From Luzula sylvatica (taxonomy: Eukaryota; Streptophyta; Magnoliopsida; Poales; Juncaceae): a stretch of DNA of 64,000 nt. A program made the position numbers and the translations under genes. The stretch's first letter is position 1. Each line of letters opens with the position of its first letter. This document shows positions 20,818 through 31,954 of the stretch, in pieces. The notes under the pieces are model-generated. The model had not been told where the DNA came from. It saw only the letters and a program-made list of their open reading frames with translations, and did not search any database. The DNA is taken from NCBI GenBank assembly GCA_946800325.1, contig OX326961.1:10828655-10892654 (forward strand). Reading direction: 5' to 3'.

Positions 20818-22125
20818 CTAGGAGATTACCCGCGCTTCGCGGCGGTTTTGTTTCATTTTATTTACCATACACATAATATATAGTTATGATTTTTCGGGAT
20901 CAACTATAAGACTTTATAAAAATAAATATCATATTCATTATGGAAGTTTGATTATGACAAAATTATTATATTATTTTTGAATATGACACAATGCGAAATA
21001 TTTATTTAGTATTTTAATACAACATATACAAAAAAGAATTAATGCCACCATAAAATAATAAAACAACATGCGTGGACATAAACAAAAATCAAAACCATAT
21101 GATATTCTAAATTTTCATATCTAAAATAAAGAATAATAACATTGTAAAAGCTTAAAAAAATTATTTGTGTCTGATAATTTTTATGTTTCATGTTTATTAT
21201 TGAAAAATATTATATAAGTTAAATAAATTATTTGTGTTTAGTAAATAAATATATTTCATTATTTTTTTTAGAGATTAACATGAAACTGTTTTAAGTAAAA
21301 ATACAAATATAACATAATTGTATTAAAAATAATAATTATTATTAGGATGCGCAATTTTTTTCAATTATATGTTTAAAAATAATAATAATAATAAGGATTA
21401 TAAGTCATTAATGTAATTATATTTTTTTTTACATAATTGATTTCATAATTTTATGTTAGAGAAGAGTATTGAACATATGATAATAACATACTTAGTAGTA
21501 TGTGCAATTTTTATCAATTATAGTTTACAAATAATAATTATTAGGCTTACAAGTCATTAATCTAATGATATTTATTTTTATATCTTTTTTTACATAATTG
21601 TTTTCATAATTTTAAGTTACAGAAAAATATTAAATATATGATAATATGGATCTCAAAATAAAGATAAAATTCAAGCGAATATATTTCTTAATTTTTTTAA
21701 ATTATATTATGAAAATACTAACAATATTTGATGTATTTATGATATTATATATTAGTTTATTAATGTTAGATATTTAAACTCTTCACATTCTATTTGTATT
21801 CACAATTGATCATGTAACATATTGTGAAAAAATTCAAAATCAAATACAATTGGTTCAACATGAACCTAACAAATAATATTTTGACACGTCATCAGTGTAA
21901 GGTGATGTGGCCTTCTAAAATTGCTTGAAAGTATGTATAAAATAAGGGACACATAAATATCTACAAATAAAACATAATCACACAAAATCTAAAATTAATC
22001 TATGGTTCATATATTGCCACATATCATAATCTAATGGTTGAAATAATTGTGATGATGTGGCATGAGTTGTGATGAGGTGGCATGTGGAAATTGCATAAAG
22101 ATGGGTCCAAAATAAGGGGGTTGGT
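20818..22125 (-). mobile_element. Non-autonomous Helitron (family 2), inverted copy
   Basis: On the - strand the element ends with the hairpin CCGCG-AAG-CGCGG, GTAATCTC and CTAG followed by T, the standard Helitron 3' terminus (20818). The whole body matches 40850-42204 in opposite orientation. Similarity stops near ATTTACCAACCCCC (about 22125), taken as the 5' limit. No TC start is shared, so that end is uncertain. No Rep/helicase coding is present. Confidence 0.75.
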
Positions 22126-22780
22126 AAATTATATTTTGCAAATTCAGAACAATGCAATTCACAAAACAATTCCATTACAGAGCAAACCAAAATTGAAACA
22201 TTGCAACCAAAATCGCAGCACAAATCAAAGAAGCATCGCTAAAAAAACCAAAATCAAGTGAATGTACCGTCTTGAGTAACAAGTGGATAATCCTGATGCA
22301 CCCATGTGGGTCCCAGCTAAAAAGTCTGAAATGCTAAATTAACCCTCTTAGAAGTATTGAATTTACCCTAATCAAAATTTTAAATATCATAATATCCCTA
22401 TGCTAATTGCTAGCCTGTGAAATTTACAAAAAAAGAAAATAATCGTGAGTATACATCAAATATATTTAAAAAAGAATTTTATGATGAACTTATCTCCTCG
22501 AGACTCATTTGCATAGTGACCCTCGAGTTCTTAAGCATCACACCTACACAAACAAACAATTTAATTACAAAACTCCATGGATCTCTTTGCATAAATCTAA
22601 AAAAGCGAATAGTCAATCAAAATAATAAATTCCGCGAATAGAGAGGGAAAGGGAGAAATAATAACGAACCTGTTCGATTAAAGGCCTTGGAGCCCTAAAT
22701 TGTTTTTCCCAGACTTTTAGTGTTAACATGCTAATTACCAAATAAGAGAATAATGAATCAAAATAAATCAAACTCAATAT
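22126..22780. other. Non-coding spacer
   Basis: A short - strand segment at about 22670-22720 has exon-like character (KQFRAPRPLIEQ before a CAG|GT), possibly belonging to the gene remnant upstream at 23155. Nothing else is recognised. Confidence 0.25.
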
Positions 22781-22902
22781 TTGCAAATGAGCCCCTGTGT
22801 TATTGGAAATTGACGAAAAGCCCCTCCATTTATGAGATTTGATATTGAAGGAAGGGGCTTCTTTTCCACTAATTTCTGATAATGAAGGGGTCTTTTTGTA
22901 AA
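22781..22902. repeat. Imperfect fold-back sequence
   Basis: The left arm has AAATGAGCCCCTGTGTTATTG and GAAAAGCCCCTCC. The right arm, inverted, has AAAGACCCCTTCATTATCAG and AAGAAGCCCCTTCC. The two arms pair over most of about 120 bp, so this could be a small MITE or an RNA hairpin. No target duplication is clear. Confidence 0.5.
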
Positions 22903-23154
22903 TTTAATTAACCTGGTTAATATTAACAGTTTACGAAATTTCTCTCTATTATTTTTAACAGTTTTATATTATTATTTTTTGTAGTACCTTTGTTAAACAT
23001 TGGTGTGCTTCATTAGAAACTTGTACCCTAAAAATGGGAAAAAGAGAGATGAAAAGTTGCGAAAATGAAAGAATTCAAGGGCCTGAATTGAATTAACAAA
23101 TTAAGCTCGTTCCACAGATAGAAGATTTTCAAATAAAAAAGATATTTAATTAAC

Positions 23155-23256
23155 CTGATTTCGAACCATTTCGATTAGGAGGGAAAGAGCAAGCTCTCTC
23201 ACTGATGGCTCAGACTCGTCGTCCAGTACCTCAATCACAGCCGTAAGTGATAATAA
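23155..23256 (-). pseudogene. Isolated CLASP-like exon (TOG/HEAT repeat)
   Basis: On the - strand a TAG acceptor precedes a 102-nt open exon that ends in CAG|GT. It encodes 34 residues including AVIEVLDDESEPSVREL and ALSLLIEMVRNQ. This closely resembles the C-terminal TOG region of the plant microtubule-associated protein CLASP (VLEVLDDEDFSIKELALSL-type segment). CLASP is much larger with many exons, and I could not find the neighbouring CLASP exons. The upstream open segment (23265-23365, LEKDGVPVLVELIDQD) and the frame at 23700-24121 do not match CLASP in my reading. This is probably a captured or left-over exon. A diverged, intact gene with unrecognised exons is possible. Confidence 0.5.
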
Positions 23257-24200
23257 CTACTGGATCCAAACGATCACCAAAATTGAGTTGAACAATTGTT
23301 GCATCCGAGTCGGAATCTTGATCGATTAGTTCCACCAGCACTGGAACTCCATCTTTCTCCAACTGGATTATAAAACAAGTTACAAATTCAAAAACCGAGA
23401 AATTCACTAATTACGTACAAATGAATTTAAATCGTGAAATTGCGCACTTCTAGAAGCAGGTGCGACAAGATTGATCGATTGAGAACGAATCCTGTAAAAT
23501 AAAATATCGAGTAATCATAAGAAAAGAAATAATAGAAGATCGAAATAAGTAGTTAATTAGCAAGTTATGTTACTAAGAAATCAATTCGGATCACTGACTG
23601 CACAATACACAAACAATTCAGATCACTGACTCAAAATATACTAATTTAACGTCAGTAATCTCCTAAACAAAAGAAAGAACTGTCAATTTCAGAAATTTTC
23701 AGCTCGAAATTCTGAAACTAAAAACGAAATGAATTGAATACTGTATTTTTGTCGATAAAAACCCAATTGATTGTAGAGAAACAACCAAACCTGATCTAAC
23801 AATATCCCCAAGTGAAGAAGCCGATGAAGAAAGCCTTGAGGCGGATCTTGCATATTTTAATAGAAACGGATTTCTGACGGGAGGGAGAGGCGAGGAGAGA
23901 GAAGCTTCGTGAAGGAATTGAGTACAGGTAGCGAAAATTGAAAGCATAATATATAAATCGCGAAGGGCTCTTAGTCTTAATTCATCCAGTTCTGTACAAC
24001 TGGAGACGATCCTGGTTTTTCTCGAACATTTGGAAATTCGAACGTTGGAAATTCGAACGTTGGAAATTGGACCGTTGGAGATCCTTGGATCGGTCTCGCC
24101 CTTCTCTATATATTTCCCCATTCGCCCGCTCCCATCTGCTTCTTCCCAGATCTCTTTTCTTTTCTCTTTCCACAGCTCTCTGCTTCTCTTTGTCCTCCAT
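23257..24200 (-). other. Exon-like segments upstream of the CLASP-like exon
   Basis: Between 23265 and 23365 an open - strand segment follows a CAG acceptor (LEKDGVPVLVELIDQDSDSD). A short segment at 23455-23495 sits between splice-like signals. 23770-24000 is open with ELRLRALRDLYIMLSIFATC and a GT donor near 23790. Near 24020-24075 three copies of TTGGAAATTCGAACG lie in tandem. They may form one multi-exon gene with the exon at 23155. I do not recognise the product. Confidence 0.25.
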
Positions 24201-25297
24201 TAATGGAGGGGTATTCCTATTCCACTCATTCGCTTGGCTTACTCTCCTCTTCCAAGGCTCTCTAACACTTGTTACAAGGGAGAAGTGGCGTCGAGATAAG
24301 ATCCTTTCAAAGGTGCTTTCGAAGAATCAGGCCTTCACAAGGGAGAAGTGGTGTCGAGATCCTTTCAAAGAAGGTTATCAGACCATGCTTGGCCTCCTAG
24401 CCTGGTCCAGCGCTAATGGAACTCCTCTCCTCATCCATCCTAAATAGTCATAGGTATTAGGTACTCCTTTCTCGTTGATTACATCTTAAATATTGGCCTT
24501 ATCTTTTTCTTTTTACTGCTGCTTTTCTTGTTGTCCCCCTTTTGGGTCAGTAGTGCTGTCTATTTTGTTTTTGTTCTCATCTCTACTTTTACTTTTGAGT
24601 TTATCTGTTATATTAAAGGTCTACGGACTATGGGCCATTTTCTCAAAAAACACAAAAACTGTTTTATGATTTTTGCAATTTTCCAATTATGTGATGATAA
24701 TCCACGGCTCATGTTAATTACGTGGTTACTTATCCATTTTGGGTAATAAGCACAAAAGCCTCTGATTTATATGAATGATTTGCCCAAAGTCCTTTTTAAT
24801 AGGGAAGATACTTAACACCCAAACATTTTCTTTTCAATTTGGAATATTATTTACAAAAAATAGCAAAAATAAGCCTTGAATTTGGAATATTCTTAATCCT
24901 CTTGATTTGTAAAATGCTAAATATAAACACCTTCATTTTCTGTTTTGATAAAAAGAAAACTTACTGTTATTGCTTATTTATGGATTATATCTTCCTAATT
25001 TATTCTCATTTGTATGTACAGGTTTGGCTATGAACTCACAAGTATTGAAATGAAGAAAGTAATGAAAAGATCCCACAAGAAACGAAATGAACAGAGTCAA
25101 ACTACAGGGTTTTATGATGATAACAAACCGAACTCTCTTGCAAAAGGACAATTTTTCTTATAAGTGTGTGTCTGTGTATGTTAAATATGTAAAAGTGTGT
25201 CTGTGTATGTGATCTTTGTGTGTATGTTGTAGGTGTACATATGTATTTTTGTATATATTGTATGTTTTACTTGTATTTTGCAGGTACAAGCAAGGAG
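24201..25297. other. Non-coding spacer with a short direct repeat
   Basis: ACAAGGGAGAAGTGGYGTCG recurs at about 24276 and 24336, each followed by CCTTTCAAAG. A 126-residue + frame (24067-24447) runs through it, but nothing supports a gene. TG-rich simple repeats lie at 25160-25240. Confidence 0.35.
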
Positions 25298-26003
25298 GCG
25301 AGGGGGGTCCGGCCCGAAATGTGGGCCGGGCCTCGGGAGGGGGGGTCCGGCCCGAAAGGGGGTCGGGCTCGGGAGGGGGGGTCCGGCCCGAAAGGGGGCC
25401 GGCCCTCGGGGGGGGGGGGGGGGTCCGGCCCGAAAGGGGTCGGGCCTCGGGGAGGGGGGGGGGGGGGGGGGGTCCGGCCCGAAAGGGGTCGGGCCTCGGG
25501 GGGGGGGGGGGGGGTCCGGCCCGAAAGGGGTCGGGCCTCGGGGGGGGGGGGGGGTCCGGCCCGAAAGGGGTCGGGCCTCGGGGGGGGGGTCCGGCCCGAA
25601 AGGGGCCTGGGGGGGGTCCGGCCCGAAAGGGGCCTGGGGGGGGTCCGGCCCGAAAGGAGGCCGGCCCTCGGGGGGGTCCGGCCCGAAAGGGGTCGGGCCT
25701 CGGGGGGGGTCAGGCCCGAAAGGGGGCCGGGCCTCGGGGGGGGGGGGGTCAGGCCCGAAAGGGGGCCGGGCCTCGGGGGGGTCAGGCCCGAAAGGGGGCC
25801 GGGCCTCGGGGGGGGTCAGGCCCGAAAGGGGGCCGGGACTCGGGGGGTCAGGCCCGAAAGGGGGCCGGGCCTCGGGGGGGGGGGTCAGGCCCGAAAGGGG
25901 GCCGGGTCTCGGGGGGGGGGTCAGGCCCGAAAGGGGGCCGGGTCTCGGGGGGGGGGGGGTCAGGCGGGGTGTCGAAGGGGGGGTTCCGGGTTCCGGCCCG
26001 AAA
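25298..26003 (+). repeat. G-rich minisatellite (GGCCCGAAAGGGG units)
   Basis: About 18 units plus a degenerate end, each with GGTCCGGCCCGAAAGGGG or GGTCAGGCCCGAAAGGGGG, then CCGGGCCTCGGGG and a G run of 5 to about 20. Units 1-11 carry TCCGG and units 12-18 TCAGG, so the array grew in two phases. All three + frames stay open because the unit has no stop, giving GPARKG/GVRPERG/GSGPKG repeats. This is a composition effect, not evidence for a protein. Surroundings are AT-rich. Confidence 0.9.
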
Positions 26004-26334
26004 TATATATTATATATTCACAGATATTTTCAATGATAAAATCTCAAGTCCCCCTTCACAGATATCTTCACAGATATTTTCAATGATAAAAAATCTCAGT
26101 CAATCAATATTTTGACTATTGCTTTTTTACAAGAATGTATCAATATTTTGACTATTTTCAATGATATAAATTGAATACACATTAATTTTAATGTAAGATA
26201 TCTTATATTGTACCGATACATATCTTAGGGTATGTTTTGTTGTTATATGTAATATTTTATTAATTATAATATATATTTGTATTCAATTATGTAAAATGTG
26301 CGAAATATTATATATTCTTGTAATAAGTACTTAA
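26004..26334. other. AT-rich spacer
   Basis: ATTTTCAATGATAAAATCTC occurs twice at 26026-26095. No gene is present. Confidence 0.35.
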
Positions 26335-26690
26335 AATCGGAATAATTATTATATATAAATAAATTTTTGTTATAGAAAATAATTTGATACGTCACATGGA
26401 GTATTTCACACATATTCGACAAGCACCATGTGTATCTTTTAAACACACAATATTTAATATTTAATATATAATTAACAATGACAACAAGCTAATTTCATGT
26501 AATAACAATTTATGTCTAAGAAAGGTTAAATATTCATTGTAAATATACTTAACGTATTATTTCAAGTATTTAATACATTGTTTTCAAGTTCAATATTCAT
26601 TGTAAATATATAATATATCATTTTAAGTTTCAATACACTATTTTGGATGTAAATGAATATTTATCTAAGAAAGGTTAAATATATAATATA

Positions 26691-27394
26691 TCATTTTAAG
26701 TTTCAATACACTATTGTAAATATATAATACACAACTTATATCATGCATTAATTCTCAGAGAGTTTCTTCAATTCACCAATTTTTTCCCCACCGTCCATTT
26801 GATCTAATCGTGTGGCACATATTTATTATCTTAACTGACAAAGTTAATCAGTCGGTAAAAAAACTCTTGATAATTGTTTTGAGCCGGTCACCGAAATAAT
26901 CAAAATACTTGCACGGATACATATATCGTATCCGGCACGATACGAATACGACAATACGACAATTTTCAAAAAAATATAGGATATGATACAACTATTATAT
27001 ACAACATTTTATTAATTTATTTATTGCAATTTATATATTATATCATTTTAAGTTTCAATACACTATTGTAAATATATAATACACAACTTATATCATGCAT
27101 TAATTATCAGAGAGTTTCTTCAATTCACCAATTTTTTCCCCACCGTCCATTTGATCTAATCGTGTGGCACATATTTATTATCTTAACTGACAAAGTTAAT
27201 CAGTCGGTAAAAAAACTCTTGATAATTGTTTTGAGCCGGTCACCGAAATAATCAAAATACTTGCACGGATACATATATCGTATCCGGCACGATACGAATA
27301 CGACAATACGACAATTTTCAAAAAAATATAGGATATGATACAACTATTATATACAACATTTTATTAATTTATTTATTGCAATTTATATATTATA
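26691..27394 (+). repeat. 352-bp tandem duplication within Y1
   Basis: 26691-27042 and 27043-27394 are almost identical, both starting TCATTTTAAGTTTCAATAC. The second copy of the surrounding block (32300-32650) has only one unit, so this is a later event. Confidence 0.9.
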
Positions 27395-27716
27395 TTTTGA
27401 CATAATATATACTGAAATTTTGTTTTTACCGAATAACTTCATATTTTATTTTATTTTATTATGTACTTGTATGTATTACTCATTTATTTCGATTTCAAAA
27501 TTTTATTTTTATTTTTCAAGTACATTTATATATAAGTTAGAAGTATCCGACAAGTATCCGGAAGTATCTGAGGATCCGCTATTATTTTGAAATAAAATAT
27601 TCGGATACGTCACGTGCAGTATCCGATACGTACTGACGAGTATCCAACGAGTATGAGTATCCGATACAATATCCCATATGATACGGCTTGATTTTTGAAG
27701 TATCCGCGTAACATAG
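27261..27716. mobile_element. GGATAC-type MITE
   Basis: Starts TTGCACGGATAC and ends GTATCCGCGTAACATAG, imperfect inverted ends of about 15 bp, with many TATCCGATACG motifs near both ends and an AT-rich core. A complete relative is at 32525-32967. No coding. Confidence 0.6.
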
Positions 27717-28581
27717 TCCGAATAGAAAGAAAATGGTACATGGGCAATTATATTTATCTGTTTTTTATGTCTTGAGAGTTTTGGCTCAATAAATAATGAA
27801 CATATGTCTTTTCTTGCCTATTCTGTCGGTGTAGGAAAACACCGAAAGAAATAAAAAGAAATAAAGTGGGTTGGTTGGACGTGAAAAATTATATTTTTCA
27901 CATTCAATTTTGTAAATTCAAAATTTTGTAATAGATAATATTTGAAGGATATGGGAGGATATAATATTTTTTTAATATTTTAGCAATACATTTAATTTTA
28001 TAAATTCAAACGAAATAAAATGAAAAATTATAGTTTTAAAATTATATATCATTCAAATTTTCTTTGTCAAATAAATCTTTATTTCATACCTTCAAACAAT
28101 ACTAGATTTTTGAAAAATGCATTTGTAGTTTATGAAATGACTAAAATACTCATAAATGAATCAAAAAAATTGTATATATATAATATCAACTAATTAATTT
28201 TTTGTGTACGTATTTGTCATTTTCTGATACCTATTCATTTAAGTTGAACACAAGTTGCATATATTAGTTTCTCGTCAGATATCGAAATATTATTTCATTC
28301 GGGTGTTTCTTAAAAAACATATCTTTCTATAATATTTAAATAAATATATTATAATTAACATTATGATATTTAATAAATGTTGCATGGAATAAATATATAG
28401 CATCGTTATTTAATATATATAGGTGGGAGGATCCCTTACATTGGACTCCCATATTAGATTTTATAATTAGAACCGTTGATCATCCAACCGACCGAGGGCT
28501 GAGATTAATCATAAAAAAACACACACACTGGCCCGTGAACGCAACATTACCCATGGTCCATGGAACCCTTCTTCTACTAGG

Positions 28582-28584
<3 letters not shown>

Positions 28585-28614
<30 letters not shown>
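28585..28614 (+). repeat. (CT)15 microsatellite
   Basis: Uninterrupted CT repeat 12 bp upstream of a candidate start codon. Such runs are common in plant 5' leaders. Confidence 0.9.
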
Positions 28615-28615
<1 letters not shown>

Positions 28616-28626
28616 ATAATGCCGAA

Positions 28627-28767
28627 ATGGCGAAAGGATTGCAGACGACGATTGGAGACGGCACCTACCTATCTGGTGATGGTAGTCTAGGGCCACAACA
28701 GAAGCTTACGCGCTCTCTCTCTTTGTCGATGCAGAATCTGGCGAGGCCCTTCTCCATGTCCAGGTAG
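28627..28767 (+). CDS. Candidate first exon, unknown product
   Basis: An ATG just downstream of the (CT)15 run opens MAKGLQTTIGDGTYLSGDG and continues to ARPFSMS, where CCAG|GTAGCC could be a donor. Read without splicing it stops at once, giving 46 residues. Composition (Ser/Leu/Thr) gives no family. The candidate lies in the segment absent from the second duplication copy. I could not find a convincing next exon. Confidence 0.25.
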   Translation: MAKGLQTTIGDGTYLSGDGSLGPQQKLTRSLSLSMQNLARPFSMSR

Positions 28768-31254
28768 CCCTAACCCTAGGAATCCTTATTTCTCTCATAA
28801 TCTTGCAGTCTCGCTCGCAGAACCCAACATGAGGGTGATCATTATTTTATGTATCGTTTTTTATTAGATTGATTGGGACTCCCAAATTAGGGTTAACAAA
28901 TTAGACAAAATGGACTTAATCGAGGTTAGTTTTTCAAAATTAGAGCTGAATCCAATCATTACAGTTGAATTAGGATTTATTGTAGATAATTTGGCAAATT
29001 GGGACTGAATTAGGGATATGAATGGTTAAATTTTGGTTTAATATGGCTAAAATATTTGTAAATTGAACTAGATTAAGGCATAATTTGGTTATTTATGACT
29101 TGATTATTGTTAATTTGGTTAATTTAGCTTTATAAATTACAATGACTTACTTTTTTTTTTTTTTTTTTTTGGAGATATATCTCAGGTTGAAGTAGTACTT
29201 GGAAGTTGAAATGGTCGAATTATTTTTTCGCCGCCGATAGCTTCTACCATCATTGTCCGGATTGAGTGCCATATCAGACGATCGAACAATTCCCCCCCTC
29301 GTTCTCTCATGCTGGGGCCTCTAGCAGTTCAATTTAGAGGTTAGTTCTATTTCATTCACACCTAGTTTTCGATTACGAGTTTTTTTGTTATTTTAGGTGA
29401 ATTGGTGTCGATTTTGTTAATTCAGAGATTATTTTTTTCAGGTTTTGTTCGAAGTCAAAATGCTCGAGGTTAATAAACAGACTTGTGGATGAATTATGTA
29501 AAAAGCAAAAGAAATAGGGTTTAAAGTTATGATCGTGTCTTCTTTGTACGGATTTATATTTGTAAATTATATGTATGTCAAGTGAAGGTTATGTTTTAGA
29601 ATTGTAATGAAGTGATTTGTATTAATGGATTGATTTGTTATAATTGTAATGAAATTTGTAAGCACTTTGATGATGTTGATGATTCTTGTACAATTAAAAT
29701 GTAGGGATTTTTGTCAAGTATGCTGTAAAGAAGCGAAGGTTATGTTCGAGGACAATTTATTGTCAAAGGTATTACTAGTAATGATAAAACACCAGAACAC
29801 AATTTCATTCGAAGACAATTTGTTGTCATTTAGGGCAAAAATATACTAACATAATAATTTAAAAAAAAAACAAGACAAAATATCAATTAAAGGACCTCAT
29901 AAGAACACGTGCATTGGCTCTATTATCATGTATATCGTATGCTAAAACAAATACAATTTCATATTCGAGAACACCCTCTTTATTTATATATACAAAATCA
30001 CCCCGTAAAAATAAAAATCTTGTACATAACCATGAATCTTGTCGACCCTGGATTTCCTTGTCTCCCAGATCGGCCTCGAAGCTAAAAAAACAAAATAAAA
30101 ATAATTCAAAAACCCTATACTTCAAAAATAATTCAAAGACAATTGAATTAAGATATAGTAAATGATAATAAATTGTGTTGAGATTATTTTATGCATACCC
30201 ATTAATGCAAGCAAGGCTGTTGAAGATGGTCCCCAATTTAATTTCTGAAAAACCCTATACTCAAACAAAAAATTAGATTTTAGTGAAATTGTAATTTGCG
30301 ATTTTGAAAAGGAGATAGTGAAATCTACCTTTTGAGTTTTTATAATTAGTCACATCTATACAAAATTAGCATCAATTAGCACCAATTTCCTGATAATTTA
30401 AAAGCATTTTGTTAAGACAGGAACTTGCAATTATCCAATTGTGTAGATTGAATAGTGTTGCATGTAAAAGAGTCAGAGAGATGTGCTGCTATATTTTATT
30501 AAATCAGTTAATTTGAAGGCATCAAATTACAAAAGTAATTTTTTTTTCTGCACATCAGATTGAAGAAATTAGATGAATTTGACCTGGCACTTACTGTGGA
30601 TTCTAGGATTCTGCAAAATTCAAGTTCTGTGGCGTCGAAGGTAAAGTCAGACTCCAAGCTCCAGCAGCCGTCGTCAAGTTCTAACCATCGTCGTCAGAGA
30701 GAGGGGGCATCACCGTTCGAAGTGGATTCGCATCCAATCATTTATGGATCGTCGCCAAGTTCTAGCAGTCGTCAGCAACCTTGTACTTGGGGGTGATTCT
30801 CGACCACAGAGAAGAGAAGAGAGAGCATCGGGTCGTGGATTCACAATATGCTGTGAATCACCATTGCCTGAGAAATGGCTTGAGTCGCCATAGAACTTGT
30901 GAAGAGAGAAACTCGTGGAGAAGGAAGACGCAACAGGCAGCCATTTTCGCTTGGTCCGGACCGAGGTACAGCGAAGAGAGAGAGAAGGGTCAGAGAAAAT
31001 GACTCAAAGATAGCGTGTGTTTTTTTATTTAATCATAGCCTCCGATAAAATAGATCAACGGTCATCGCATCACAAACTTTGTTAGTATATGAGTATATAC
31101 AATATTTCGTTGTTAATATATATGTATTTTTTATTAATATATTATTTTCACTCACATTTGACGGTAATGTTGATATATCATTTTCTATGAATATCCCTTT
31201 TTCAATGTCCATATACGATTCCTTGTCAATATAATGTTCTTGAATGTCAACTAT

Positions 31255-31954
31255 TAAATATGTGTATACTATAATCAAGGTTAATATATAATTTTTTGAT
31301 CTACGCATTTTTTTTCACAAAGAATATATTAATTTGCGATGTCAGTATAATAGGCCCATTCCGCAAGTGAAAAAAAACAAATAGAAGAATAGGGAATACG
31401 TCCCTATATACTCCCGGGTTGTTACTATATAATTTTCAGTATATTTATTAGTAGGATTAATATTTTTAGTTGTTAATTAGGCTGCTCAAAGCCAATAAAT
31501 CTTTTGATCCAATTGATAGTCCGTTCAATTAACAAAATAATAATTCATAGAATTCGGCCCTCCTTTCGACCTTACCAATTTTGGGTCCAATTAACTTCCC
31601 ATTGAATTAACAAAATAATAATTCATAGAATTCGGCCCTCCTTCGACCTTACCAATTTTGGGTCCAATTAACTTCCCATTGAATTAACAAAATAATAATT
31701 CATAGAATTCGGCCCTCCTTCGACCTTACCAATTTTGGGTCCAATTAACTTCCCATTGAATTAACAAAATAATTAAATGTCTAATTAACTATGCCTAATT
31801 TAATGGACTTTCTAATGATCTGTCTAATTATGTTCAATAACTACATAAATTTGAGTTAATAAACACAATAACAATTTTTTTTTTATTTAGTACATACTAC
31901 ATGAACAACATGTTCATGATTATTGTACGAATTTTTTTTTATTTCTATAAATAA
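31255..31954 (+). repeat. Segmental duplication block X1 (pairs with 40081-40630)
   Basis: From ATGTGTATACTATAATC onward it matches 40081-40630 closely. The order Y1-X1-Y2-X2 marks a tandem duplication. No gene is present. Confidence 0.85.
31528..31759 (+). repeat. Three 77-78-bp tandem units
   Basis: Units starting ATTAACAAAATAATAATTC at 31528, 31606 and 31683 are almost identical. The paired block near 40350 has one unit, so this copy expanded after the duplication. Confidence 0.9.

Larger units (their letters stand above)
26335..28058 (+). repeat. Tandem segmental duplication, first copy (Y1)
   Basis: Matches 31955-33071 and, across the LINE, 39856-40080. The uninterrupted passage ACATATGTCTTTTCTTGCC to CTGTCGGTGTAGGAAAAC (27806-27850) is the pre-insertion site of that LINE. 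No gene is present. Confidence 0.85.
28059..31254. other. Unique 3.2-kb segment missing from the second copy
   Basis: The second duplication copy joins directly from the base matching 28058 to that matching 31255 (at 40080/40081), with AAAT at both breakpoints here. Inside are a (CT)15 run, a candidate first exon at 28627 and scattered short frames, for example a Ser-rich one at 30560-30796. Otherwise AT-rich and unrecognised. Confidence 0.6.

Noticed and set aside
24067..24447. 126-aa + strand frame with repeated TREKW
   Set aside because: The repeat is a short direct duplication. There is no domain, the leader is pyrimidine-rich, and the frame overlaps exon-like sequence of the other strand.
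25298..26003. CRISPR-like regular repeats
   Set aside because: Direct tandem units with no unique spacers of fixed length, in a plant nuclear context.
25216..26115. Three long overlapping + strand frames (267-299 aa) encoding Gly/Arg/Pro repeats
   Set aside because: They arise because the G-rich repeat unit has no stop codon in any + frame. All three frames are equally open, and the upstream part is not gene-like.
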